A stretch of 64,000 bases of DNA from Pezizomycotina sp. ARF18. Lineage: Eukaryota; Ascomycota. This document shows positions 45,057-55,864 of the stretch, piece after piece. The notes below the pieces were generated by a model. That model saw only the letters and a program-made list of their open reading frames with translations, ran no database searches and had not been told where the DNA came from. Location of the stretch: assembly GCA_002224055.1 (NCBI GenBank), contig AZLU01000005.1, forward strand, positions 124,001-188,000, read 5' to 3'. The first letter of the stretch is position 1. The number at the start of each line of letters is the position of its first letter. A program made the translations under genes and the position numbers.

Positions 45057-47767
45057 GACCCATTCAAGGCAAAGCAGCCCTCGCGTGTATGAGGTAGCTA
45101 AAGATACGTTCTAGAGGCACGCTATCATGGTTATTCCCACCCCAAGCGCAGACTAGCTTGACTTCACGGATCGGGTTCTTGCGAAAGGGCCAAATAATCC
45201 GTTACTTCGAATTCAGGCTATAGATACATTGTGACCAAAAGCTTAAAATCTGGCACCGAAGTTCCTGCTACAACATTACCGTACCGTTCGATATTGGGAT
45301 CTGAAGATAAATATCAACAAAATTGAGTAAATCTCAAACAATCATCACCAGAGAGTTAATTTCAAGTTTGAAGATGGGATTTTGCAAGCATCCTCCGTGT
45401 TTATAACGATGATAATCCTACTTATCTCTTAATGATTTACTACATATATTCAACAAGATTGGCCGCACCCGAGCGATGTAATGGAGAATGAGAATTCGGA
45501 TTATCCGCAACGTCTCAGATAGCCTCAAGAAAGAGGGCCAGATGCTCCTCATATCTGGACCGCTATTCTTCTTCGAAAGCTCTTGAATGGTACCGTTAAA
45601 GATCAGTTGACGTATTGACGTACCAATGAGATTTCGAGATTCGGTATATCTTTAAAATATATTTTTATAATTCTATGATAAAAAGCAAATACCAAACTCG
45701 TTCCTGCTATACTTGACCGCTTTATTTCGCCTGATAGAGACGGCTTCAATATTTAAATTCTTCTTTCGAGAGGTGTAATTGAGCCTATAAGTCCCTTTGC
45801 CTATATTCTAAATCTATATTTTGATATTTTGCCGCCCTTGATTCTATACCATCCTAGTTTTTCAAACCTCATTCGAAGAAACTACGCAGAATATGACAAG
45901 ATTTATACAATCATCATGAAAGAGGAGGTCACAACACACCTCAAGTCCCAAGGCAAGCGAAAATCCTGCCGCCCCTCCCACTTCTTCCAGCGGTACGGTC
46001 AATGCGGAGTTCAATTCAACTGAGAATCGCGTCAAGGATAAACCTCACAGGAAAAAGTGCCAGTGCCCAAGGTGCGGCAGCAAGAAGTCGAGTAAAATAG
46101 GGATTACAATCGTATTTGCAGTAACTGTAGCACGGTGTTTTCAACGCTTGACCAGCCCCAATAAAGGACGAATCAATTGCGCCTAGCTTACCTATCAATT
46201 CGCTCCGCAAGTAGCTGTAGATTGTTGATTCGCGAATGGAAGCAGGTCTTGCCACGCTTTAGTCTCATTTGGGAAAAATAAACTCTACTCGTTATTTTAT
46301 CGTAGCTCCCCAGTTAACCAGATATGAATTTACCTCTATAATCAACCGAATGTAATTTATGCTTCATCTCATAAGCCTATATCAACGCCAGCTTTGCCCG
46401 TATCCTATTGTATTACAGCCTCAAAAGCTTAGACTTTGCGGCCGTTTCTGAAACACGAGTCATCCCATACCGAGAGATTTATTGCAATGGCCAACAACGC
46501 GCTTCGTGGGCACACCGGCGAGCGCATGTTCCGAAGTCCGACCGAGATTGATCCATGAACAAGCAGTACTCCGTGGAGTATACGCCTATAATATCATTCA
46601 GCCCTATATCTCTTGCTTCTACCTAGATTTACATTTTGGTCGAATCAAGCGACCTGAATCCTGAGGCTACCTACCATGGTAACTACCTACTATGGTAATC
46701 AGTTAGTTAAGCTTTCTTCGTAGCCCGACTTGTCCTTGAGCGCGGCGCCGTATTGACCTCTCCGTCGATCCACCGCCCGCCAAAGTCGTTAACGAATACG
46801 AAAATGTCTCTATCCTTCCACCAGAATAAGGATATCGTGCCGCGCTTCCAGGACAATTGTTTCGAGCTCGTCATAGGGGTTTGTTTCCCCGCTATTACAA
46901 ATTCGGGAAGATAAAACCCCCGCAGGCCCTTATTATACATAGTCTCTCGTCAAAACTCTCAATTCTTCAGAAAACAACACCATCTCTCAGAGATAAAATG
47001 GCTTGCCTAAGCACAATGGCCATCGATACGAGAAACACATGCAGTAAAAGAACAACCAACACTCGGAGACATACATTAAGACTTCGCTTATACAGTAACA
47101 TGCAACGACAAACCCGCACCCTGTTGACCTGGAATATCTCGCCCTAATAGCCCTACACGTACAATACTACGTCCCACAATTCGGAGGCGCTTCTATGACA
47201 GAAATCGCACTGGGCAGACCAAACTACTCAACGAGACTCTTTCCTCCAACAGAACAAGTCCTACCATTCGAGTTCTATACGACAAGGCAGGCGTGGAGAC
47301 ATCTGACTTGCCCACTATTATCAGCACAATAAACCACGGTCATCACAGCGCATTGCCATTATGGCGAATAGGAGGAGCTGGTGTTTCGCATGACAGTAAA
47401 GTGTTAAGAGATGAGGAAAAGCTGGTCGAGAATCACGAATAGTAGTCACAGGGTTAGTTACTAATTTCATCAGTTTCCGGTTATCTGACCGACTTCCTGC
47501 CTCGGGAGCTTACTGAGTTATGAATGCGCTTCTTGATGAGAAAATATGAGTATATGCATTATGGATTATTGACATGACCACATTAATCTCGATTAGTTTC
47601 CAGACCAGTTGTGACGCAACCCCTTCATAGTTATCGATATATAAATACCTCGTTCGAATCTCACGTAGTCTGGTTCATCATGACCTCTAGCGACTGCTTT
47701 TTGTTTCCGTAACCATAAATTATCTCTTATGAACGATAGTCGTATAAAGCAATGTATTGTAATACCA
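45057..47767. other. Gene-poor region with possible transposase fragment
   Basis: No intact gene. A minus frame at 46707-46940 may be a piggyBac-like transposase relic (listed separately). Other frames lack motifs. Confidence 0.45.
46707..46940 (-). mobile_element. Possible piggyBac-like transposase fragment
   Basis: A 77-codon minus frame reads GFYLPEFVIAGKQTPMTS then LSWKRGTISLFWWKDRDIFV. The order LP, basic stretch, L-x-W-x-x-G, W-x-D and hydrophobic strand resembles the late part of piggyBac (DDE_Tnp_1_7) transposases of fungi. Upstream catalytic motifs and terminal repeats were not found. The similarity is short, so this is tentative. Confidence 0.25.
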
Positions 47768-48299
47768 TTAATAGCAATCAAACAACCGCACACCTCCACC
47801 GTCTCCCTCCATCGCAGCATTCCCGTCGAAATCAATGTCCACTCCAAACAACTGTCGTAATTTCCACTTCAGAATCTCGCCGTAGAAAATGGCGTTGGCA
47901 AGAGCAGCAGGGTCGGGACTGGCCGTCCCCGACGGGTCTGAGTCGCTATCCGGTGTATGCCTCCTCTTCTTACTCGGCGTCGTCCCTAGATAGCACATTT
48001 ATTAGCACCATGCGTATGACCATTAATATATAGGAGAGGAATGAAGTCCTTACCCAGCAGCAGATTCATTCCCTTCCTTTTCGATTGGTAGACGTGGTGT
48101 TCGAACAAATCAATGTGTACGTGAGGTCGATCGGATGCTCGAAAGCTTCACCACATACAAAGCACCGATGTCGGGGTCCACAGTTCCCTCCTTTAGATGT
48201 GTGATCCGCGGTCCCAGTGTAGGCCAGTAGAAGCCACAGCCGCAGAAGAATCCGGCGTTCGTCTCGTCTTGCGGTAGAAATAGGTTTGAAGAATGACAT
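47768..48299 (-). CDS. Small hypothetical protein with CxxC motif, two exons
   Basis: ATG at 48299 opens MSFFKPISTARRDERRILLR, then GPRHRCFVCGEAFEHPIDL and YTLICSNTTSTNRKG. A GGTAAGG donor near 48052 and a CTATCTAG acceptor near 47987 join it to TPSKKRRHTPDSDSDPSGTA and NAIFYGEILKWKLRQLFGVD, ending FDCY at 47768. The CFVCGxxFxHPxxL...C pattern hints at a C2H2/C2HC-type zinc finger; the second exon has a basic KKRR patch that could be a nuclear signal. The frame has a stop before the donor unless one base is shifted. A regulatory role is a guess. Confidence 0.4.
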
Positions 48300-48405
48300 T
48301 TCGAATGACTACTCTCCCGCAATCGGTCGCAGTGTATATTTCCAGCAGATGTAATGAATACCCGCAAAGCAATATTCATATACATATGGCGTTGAAGTTG
48401 CAAGT

Positions 48406-48550
48406 TGTATGTATGTATGTATGTAGCTTAGTTGTTGTTAAGGGTTGATATTTCCTAGCTTCAAAAATTTACCCCCCCCCCCCCGATTTCCAACCTATAT
48501 TGTTATATTTCTCAAAAAAAAGAAAGAAAGAAAGAAAGAAAGAAAGAAAT
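48406..48550 (+). repeat. Cluster of simple repeats: (TATG)n, poly-C, (GAAA)n
   Basis: A TATGTATGTATG tract (48408-48424), a run of 12 C (about 48473-48484) and a (GAAA)n tract (about 48519-48549) lie within 145 bases upstream of the small hypothetical gene. Confidence 0.9.
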
Positions 48551-49157
48551 TGAAGTACCTATTAGAGTTAAGATCCAATTCAATGAGTATATCCCATACA
48601 GCTGTGAGCAAGCCGGTCGAAGTTAAATGAAGCCGATGTCCAGGAATTGAGAGAGTGAATCAAAAGAGCCATCACAGACTCTCGAGGTTCTCCGAGCCCT
48701 CAGTGAGCCATTAACGATATCGACTAATAAGCTGAAGACACTTCATATTAAGAAGACATCCTTAGAGCTATTGAGAGTACAATATTATGAGCTATAAGAA
48801 AGTAAACCCCAAGTAGATACAAGTCTAGGCATGTTAATACTGTTAATGACTGCTTTAATATCGAAATCTACCCTACGTTTTTCTCATGATATCGTGCTGA
48901 AAGGAAACTTCTAGCCGAATATTAGTGGAGGTTTACGTAATTGATTTTTCCGCATGCATCATTTCTTTTGAGCCCATGCCCAAGCGGTGCAATTAACGGC
49001 TCAGAAAAAAACAACGCGACTTTCCCCTCATCCACAAAAAATAACCTCATGTTATAACAAACATCCCAAATCCACGACCCGTAGGCGCACAAGGCTATGG
49101 CCAAAAGAAATCCCCGGTGAGCTTCTATCTAAACTGTCGCCTAGAGGCCGAAAGGTT
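48551..49157. other. Intergenic region between divergent genes
   Basis: No gene recognised; upstream region of the 2EXR-like gene. Confidence 0.5.
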
Positions 49158-50239
49158 ATGAATCCTCGTTGCTAACGGAACCCCGTTTCAGCAGCTTCTT
49201 TCGGTTATCTCTGGAGCTGAGGAAACAGATCTACGAGAACTTCCTCGATGTCCGGGTAACTTTATTTTTCAAATCGCGCGTGTTCATAGAGGATCACAAA
49301 GCATGCGACACAAATTCGCTAGACGAAGAAACTCGCACGAGCTGGATTCCGTGGCGGGAACCCGCGATGACTCGGACGAAGACGATTGCGACTCGGACGA
49401 CGATCCCGGTAAACCGTGCCCGCTCGGCTACCAGTCTCGCCGCTACCCTGCAACACGCTCGTAAACAAGCAGTTCTTCAACGAAGCCAACCTAGTATACA
49501 AAAAACTATGCGCGCGGACGGTTACGGTACTGGACGACTCGATAGTGGGAATTCGCGGTGGAGTAAACGGTTTAAACCAGAATCGGAGCTGGGGGGGATA
49601 TACTACGCTATGCGAGCGCGGTCGTTTATATTCGACAGTCTTACGGAAGACACGTTCAAGATGTTCGATCACCTCCCGCCGGCGTCCGCGACCGCGTCCG
49701 CTCGCTATTCTTGACGACGTACAACTTCGGCTGCGACGACGCACCTACCCAGGAAGCATGGTCAAAGGAAGACAACGAAAAGCCAAACATCCTTCGGTCG
49801 GCGCATCGACAAGAGGTTCAAATCGCTCGAGAAACTCGCTATATCATTCGACCACGAGGATTTACTACGCGATGTGGCCCCCATTGACGCCTTTACAATG
49901 CTGCAAATGGGAGGATCAAGAGTCTGGAACTGGTTCACAGAGCTATCCTCCCAAACGACGAAAGCGAGTTTCCGGGGTGGGGTTATCTGACACACTACGA
50001 AATGCCGGAGCACACGGAAGGTTCGAGCAGCGAGGAGAGGATGGACGAGGTGGATAAGTGGTCGAGTGGGAAGAGGCCGAGCAGGCAAGGATCGAGAAGG
50101 AGTACCCCGTAAAACGGCTTACGTTTGCGGAGCGCCACGATCGCGGATATACAAGTCGGACTTACAGTATGCGGCGAAGCAGGAGGAGGGAACCGTTTGG
50201 CTTGTCGAACAGAAAGCCAACACAAATAATAATAGTTGA
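49158..50239 (+). CDS. 2EXR/F-box-like domain protein, frame-broken
   Basis: ATG at 49158 (MNPR, one-base shift, then LTEPRFSSFFRLSLELRKQI, YENFLD). The F-x-x-L-x-x-E-L-R-x-x-I-Y motif is the hallmark of the fungal 2EXR/F-box-like N-terminal domain. Later pieces are LVNKQFFNEANLVYKK near 49450 (the returning L-x-x-[NC]-[KR]-Q-F/I-x-x-E-A motif of such proteins), SFIFDSLTEDTFKMFDHLP near 49630, RRIDKRFKSLEKLAISFDHE near 49810, LPNDESEFPGWGYLTHYEMP and an acidic end WEEAEQARIEKEYPVKRLTF. The likely end is 50239 (EEGTVWLVEQKANTNNNS). At least five one-base shifts. Such proteins are abundant, lineage-expanded and mostly of unknown role. Confidence 0.6.
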
Positions 50240-51566
50240 GAGGTTTCAATGGAAAACCAAAAAAAAAAAAAAAAAAAACTTCGATCTCGCAGACTACACT
50301 TGAAGGGTTTATCGCAACCGCCTCCCTGGAGAAGTAAGAATCTATACTCTGATGCTTGATGGTATGATATAGTCAACTATATGTGACACAACCATGAAGA
50401 AAATGTAAGCTTGGGCAGCGGCCGAAAGATGATGAGATGTTATCATGAGATTTACTTTCAGTTCAAACACTTCATAGACGCCTATGGTCTGATCTAATCC
50501 CATGACTGCGAAGCGACGTACCATAGGATTCGATTTAGGAATTATTAAGTTCGCGTTTCTATCATCTTTGATGAAGATATGGTTGCTTTTGGGCCAAAAT
50601 CACGCGATTGGCATTTGTCGCTTCGCATGTGGTAAGATCATTGTATGTAACACGAAAAAAAAATTTAAATGCATCGCATTACAACGCATAAAGTCTAAAG
50701 CAAAAAAAAAAAAAAACTCCTCAAGATTGAGACAAAGGGGACAAGAGGTATTTATATTACTGTATTAGGTTTTAAGGCTGAATTATTCTAAAAAAAAAAA
50801 GAAAAACAAGACTGAATCTAAACAGCGCTATACCCAAATGCTCCTTTGGTTTTTGTCTAAGAAACAAAATTTGTCTAAGGCTTTTTTGTGTCTAATGTAT
50901 AGTACAATGTTTCTGACAAAAGAAAATTTTTGTTTATACATGTGATTTTCTATAGGGGGTATCTCTGGATGTCTATTGGTCGAAAGTTGATGGAGAAGGA
51001 AGCGATCGAATCGGTCGGTGAGGATGTTTGCGACGGTTTAGTTTGCGATCGGTCGCGAAACTGCCCGGTGAGGCTAGAGGGTAGAGGGTAGGTTATAACC
51101 TCATATTGGCGAATATCTAGGGGGAGTGTAGCGCTTTAGCTTGCGCGTAGAGGGTTCGAGCCGTTTAGTAAGGGCAGTCGTTCCAGAAATCGCTGACCCA
51201 TTCTTCGGTGTGAGAGTAGAGGGATCCATTTTTGACGATAGAGTTTTGAAGTAATTAAGAACTTCGGAAGGTTTTGTTATTATCTAGGACAAAAGGCGAA
51301 GGAACTGGGGAAGATCCTTGTATATAGAATAGTTTTCAGTTAGATTACTGTGAGGAAATTAAAGAACGGGAAAAAGAAGAAAAAGAGTTGAAAGAAGGGG
51401 GGTAGGCTATTTATACGTATTCAGGAGTATAGAAAAGGAGTATCGTGAGATTTTCAAAAGAGAAAGAGAAAAAGGAGGCGGTTTTTTTTATTAAAGGAAC
51501 TCCCATGCTTCATTTCCATTCATTTCCACGAGTGTTCTGACCTAAACATGGGATGAATGACCCTGA

Positions 51567-51573
51567 AAAAGTG

Positions 51574-51604
<31 letters not shown>

Positions 51605-51644
51605 TACAATACAATACAATAACCCTAAAAAAGGGGGGGGGGCC
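51567..51644 (+). repeat. Poly-A, (ATACA)n and poly-G cluster
   Basis: About 30 adenines run into five ATACA units (51599-51622), and an eight-to-nine G run follows at 51636-51644. Confidence 0.9.
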
Positions 51645-53029
51645 ATGCGCTGAAATTTTATTTTAGACACGAGGGGAAATTTTTCTGTCTAGCTTGCCAT
51701 GAGTGGCTGTGAGTCTGTGACTGTGTGGCCATCAATTTCACCATTCTGGTCACCAATAAGAATGTTGCCGTCCAGCACGGCTGCACGGCCGAACTGAAAT
51801 TCAGGCACCAAAAAAAGTCCTTACGATCAACCTGGACCCATTTACTTGGCTAGGACGGAGTTTCCACTATAAGAAATAGGCTTAGGGCTGAGAGAGGTTC
51901 TATTTCTAATATTAATGAACAGACATCCCTGGTTAAGAATAAGACTAGAAGGAAGAAAAATTTCCATCTCTGCTGCTATTGTTGCATGGTTCGTTTGAAG
52001 TGCGCTCCTACCAATTCCCTTTAAGAAATTGGAGTGAAAATGCGTGTTCGCTTTCCCTCGCTTTCTGGACACGTCGCACATTCCCTTGTTAGCGATAGGA
52101 GAAAAGAAAATTTTTCTCCTTCTCTCGCCCCTTTTCCGACAGAAGTAAAAGCGAAGCTATACCGTGGGCGGACGGTCTCCCACAATATATCGACTTGTCT
52201 AGGGCTTAACGCTAGCAAACTCCGCGTTCTGATTCGTGGGGGAACCCGCCGTGTTTTATCCAGAATCCAGACCCCAAGGCTCGCTCTGAAAATTTTTTCC
52301 TGAGATCTCGGGAATCTCGGGCGAGAGAGATCAACACCCGCGGTTTTTGCCTGCAGTTTGCCTAGTCAAAACCAGGTTGCCTAGAATATCAACGTCCTAA
52401 TGATCTATAGATTGGGTTTATATTAAGCTATGAGCTTTAAATATCAATATCTTCTTGATATATAAATTATAGAATAGTACACTAATTGACAATTTTAAAA
52501 TAGTATCCTAAAGCATTTTCAGATCTTATTCCTACGGAAGTAAGATACGAAGTAGCGATTTTTATAAGCTGGGCATGTCCTGAGATGTCCTGCCATATGG
52601 CGTTTGCAAGTATTAATATCTTCCCCAATATATTTTGTTCCTCCTAGTGGGTGAATAAAACTTAAATCTAATATTACCATTCAAATATAACGCTGTAAAG
52701 GTTGCGTAATTTGTATTCAGTTTCATAGAATTACAAATTCGCTGTCCCAGATATTTATTTCACTGCATATTAGTATTTTTCAGGTGCTTGGTTTTATTAT
52801 AAAAGGATAGAGATGTCCTTATCTCCCATTTCAATGTTATAGATAATAATATTCTATATCAACCAATTTCAATCTGTTTCCACGGTACATATAGTCATCT
52901 GTAGTCTTTATAAAAAAATAAAAAAATAATAAAGGGCTAGCGGCCTAGGGAGCGAGACTATATATATAAGTAAATACGCTGTGGTATAAGATAATAGCTA
53001 ACTCTTATTAAATTATGTGTCGATAAAAT

Positions 53030-53250
53030 ATGAAAAGGATATCGAGAAAGAATATTGAGAAAGAATATTGAGAAAGATATTGAGAAAGAATATTTAAAAG
53101 AGAGAAAGAAATATGGGAAAGATATAGAAATAAATATGGAAAAAGGATATAGAAAAGGAATTAAAAATAGAATATAAAAATAGAATATAAAAAGGATATA
53201 AAAAAGGACATAGAAACAGAATATAGGAAAAAGGTTATAGAGAAAGAGAA
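53030..53250 (+). repeat. Purine-rich minisatellite-like tract
   Basis: Degenerate repeats of GA(G)AAAGAATATT and GGATATA(G/A)AAA cover about 220 bases, almost all A and G with interspersed T. The minus strand therefore has a 119-codon open frame rich in F, I, Y and L that is a compositional artefact. Confidence 0.8.
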
Positions 53251-53304
53251 AGAAAAGAAAGAATTCAAAAAAAAATCTATTTACACTGACATAAAAGCAA
53301 GCCG

Positions 53305-55864
53305 TTAAGTGCTCCAAGCCGCTGCATTGGCATCCATGTTCGACCGCATCACATGCGACGGCTGCGGTCCGAATAATCGCTCGTATCCCTGATATAGTAG
53401 TGAGCTAGCGGCGTGGAGTATATCTTCAATCCCCGCCAATGAAGAAAATTCGGACATCATCAACAACCTCCAGGAACTTCTCGTGATTTTCACCGTAATA
53501 CTCTTTGCGTCCGAAGAGCGCGATTTCGTAGTAGGTCATCGCTCTGTCGCTCCGAGCTTCCCGGAAAGGGCTGGATCTTCCGTTGATAGGCCGCATTCGA
53601 TCGCGCCAATCTTAATGCCCAATTTAAGACCGACCACGCACAGACGGATCATTTCTAAGATGTAGGGTTGAGTAGAAAAGGCTCTTGGCTTTGATTCATC
53701 GCCATTGTGGAAGGCTTGTATCGAAAGCACGATTTTGAGCCTACAATACTTCGCGATCGTCGATTATGAGTGATTCACGAAGTCCATCCACGACATCCCA
53801 ATGGTGTCGACCAGCTCCAAGTACTCCTTCACCGGTATCGATGAGGGGAAAGCGGTAACGTGACGATATAATATTTCCAATGCCGTGCAATCCTCGCTTT
53901 CGAGGCAAGATATCCGTGGGATGACAGTTTTTCATTACATCATCGCCAGTTTCATCGATGGAGGAGTTGTGAGAAGATGCGAACGTTCTCCGAAAAATTA
54001 GTAACCGTGAGAAATCCTGAAAAGCTTCGCAATTTTAGAGATCTCGCCTTCTTTTATGCTGGCAATTACTTTCCAGGAAAAATCCCTCATCTTATCCATG
54101 AGGAAGCCTTCTTGATCTTTATCAAGATGTTTGCTACACTCTGACGCCCCCAGGCTGAGGAATCAAGAAGCCTAACCCCCTCCCATACGCTGTACGTGTG
54201 TTAATATCGTCTTTCCCATCGATGCCTCATAGCCGTGCGTCGTATCCTCAAGAAGTTTCAATGCATGCATTTGGAGCAGACCAGGGGATGCGGGGCCCGC
54301 CTTGGTACATGCATCGACTATTTCGCGCTTGATTCGAAAGCCTCCACGGATGGTTTCGGGGTAATTTCAACTCCGAGACAATAGATTAGCAAAAATCCAT
54401 GACAAGGATGCGGCCGCCACATCGTCACCGCATCAGCTCTGCGTGATACTTGTAGAGATGATATGCCCAATAAGAAAGTTTTACAGCTAGATGAGCGTGT
54501 AACTGAGGTTCGATTTCTTTCAGAAGAAGGATAAGCGTCGAGACCAGGCGCCTGAGGGTTGCTACGTATTTGCTCCTACCTGCTAGTTCGTCCCAAAGAT
54601 GCGCCAGGTGTCATAAAGATCCTCGATGACATCAGGTAACAAGCCCGAAGGTAGTCTTCTATAAATGCATCCCACATATTGGCAAAATAATTGTGGAGCT
54701 CCGGGTCCTCTCGGCCCTCATCCGTTTCGCAATTGCAATTGCAGCCGTGCTCGTCCTTCTGTTTCGCATTCACAATTCCGATTGTACTCATCCTCCTCTT
54801 CCGTTTCGGATTCACAACTGTGTACTGGCCCTCCTGGTCGTCGAAACAGTCGTCATTGATCCAATCCGTGATAGAACATCCGTGACTGGAAGCGACATTA
54901 TATGTATCTATCGCCTTGTCTCTAGAGAGCGGCTCTTAACACAGACGGCCTGAGATGCTGGACTCCCAATCGCCTTCCCTTCGGTACTCGGATCGTGGCT
55001 CTCGGAAGCTGTATGTGCCTCCGCGGCCGATGTGTACCGAAAGTCAATCGTGATCCCAAGGCATTTGAGTGCTCTGTCGGCAACGCTTGGATCGTTGCTG
55101 CAGATAGAGCTTCAGGAAGTTGAAAGGATACATAATGCTCTCCACTTCCAGCGGGCCTAAGATGGACGTCATTGAAACGATATCAAGGTGACTGCTGGGC
55201 CGCATCGGGTCGTCGATGCGGCCAATTTCTTCTACATCGATTTCCAAATTTCCATCACTCGGCGGTAGTGGGACAGCTTGCGCTTGCAGAGGGCTCGTGG
55301 CATTGGCAAAAGGCTGACGGTGGCGCCGTCCGGTTCCATCTCGTCATGAAGAACTGTAGAATATATCAGCATCCAGTCCGTAAAATCCCTTTTCAAGTTG
55401 AAAATTATATAACAACATGAAGAGGGAGGGCCTCACTGTTATCGCGCCCTTTACGCTTCCATAGATTCTTAACTTTCTGAGCGTCGATATACTCCAATTC
55501 GTCGTAGACAAGAACTTAGGATCGCAGTAGGATCCTTCGCTACCTGGCTACTATGAACTTTCGCTCGGGAGCCGTCAGATTCTTTCGAGATTTCCAGGCT
55601 GCAAAGTGGTGCTTATATTCGGATACACTACTCATTATATAAAAGCCTGTTAACAAACTTATAGACATCTTATAATCACGGAAGTTGATATGCTTACGTT
55701 GCGTCGAAATCGTGTTCTGCCCTCATGATCCTCTGAATCTCGGGCAGAGTTTTAGACTTCCGGAGTCCGAGTATTGTTCCTTTCAGATCCTGCCATTTCC
55801 TTCGTGGATATCTCTTACGGCGCGCAGCAGACGGATCTACCATAACGAAGATTGGTTCAGACAT
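53305..55864 (-). CDS. Clr5-domain protein, frame-broken
   Basis: ATG at 55864 opens MSEPIFVMVDPSAARRKRYP; exon 1 ends at a GTAAGC donor (55697), phase 2, and exon 2 starts at 55627. The joined N-terminus RRKWQDLKGTILGLRKSKTL ... EIQRIMRAEHDFDAT ... SEYKHHFAAWKSRKNL is a Clr5 domain (W...K..I..L...TL.EI...M...F.AS...Y...F..W...KN), first named in the fungal cellulase regulator CLR-5. Downstream, across many one-base shifts, come LEYIDAQKVKNLWKRKGR, HLDIVSMTSILGPLEVESIM, QLHAHLAVKLSYWAYHLYKY, GLLQMHALKLLEDTTHGYEA, IEDILHAASSLLYQGYERLF and the end AAAWST at 53305. Intact length would be about 800 residues. Clr5 proteins are thought to be nuclear regulators. The central part is not assigned to a repeat family. 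Confidence 0.6.

Larger units (their letters stand above)
50240..53304. other. Gene-poor region, AT- and purine-rich tracts
   Basis: No gene recognised. It holds an A run at 50259-50278, purine-rich plus-strand sequence (51340-51490), a long poly-A plus ATACA/G cluster (51567-51644), an AT-rich block (52380-53030) and a GAAAGAATATT-type tract (53030-53250). These look like decayed repeats. Confidence 0.5.

Noticed and set aside
49319-49744. 141-codon minus-strand frame rich in R and S
   Set aside because: Antisense shadow of the 2EXR-like gene; the plus strand carries the family motifs.
51080-51180. Possible tRNA (GGTTCGAGCC box)
   Set aside because: No matching acceptor or anticodon stems could be drawn around the box.
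52958-53317. 119-codon minus-strand frame rich in F, I, Y and L
   Set aside because: It is produced by a purine-rich tandem tract on the plus strand; the composition explains the lack of stops.
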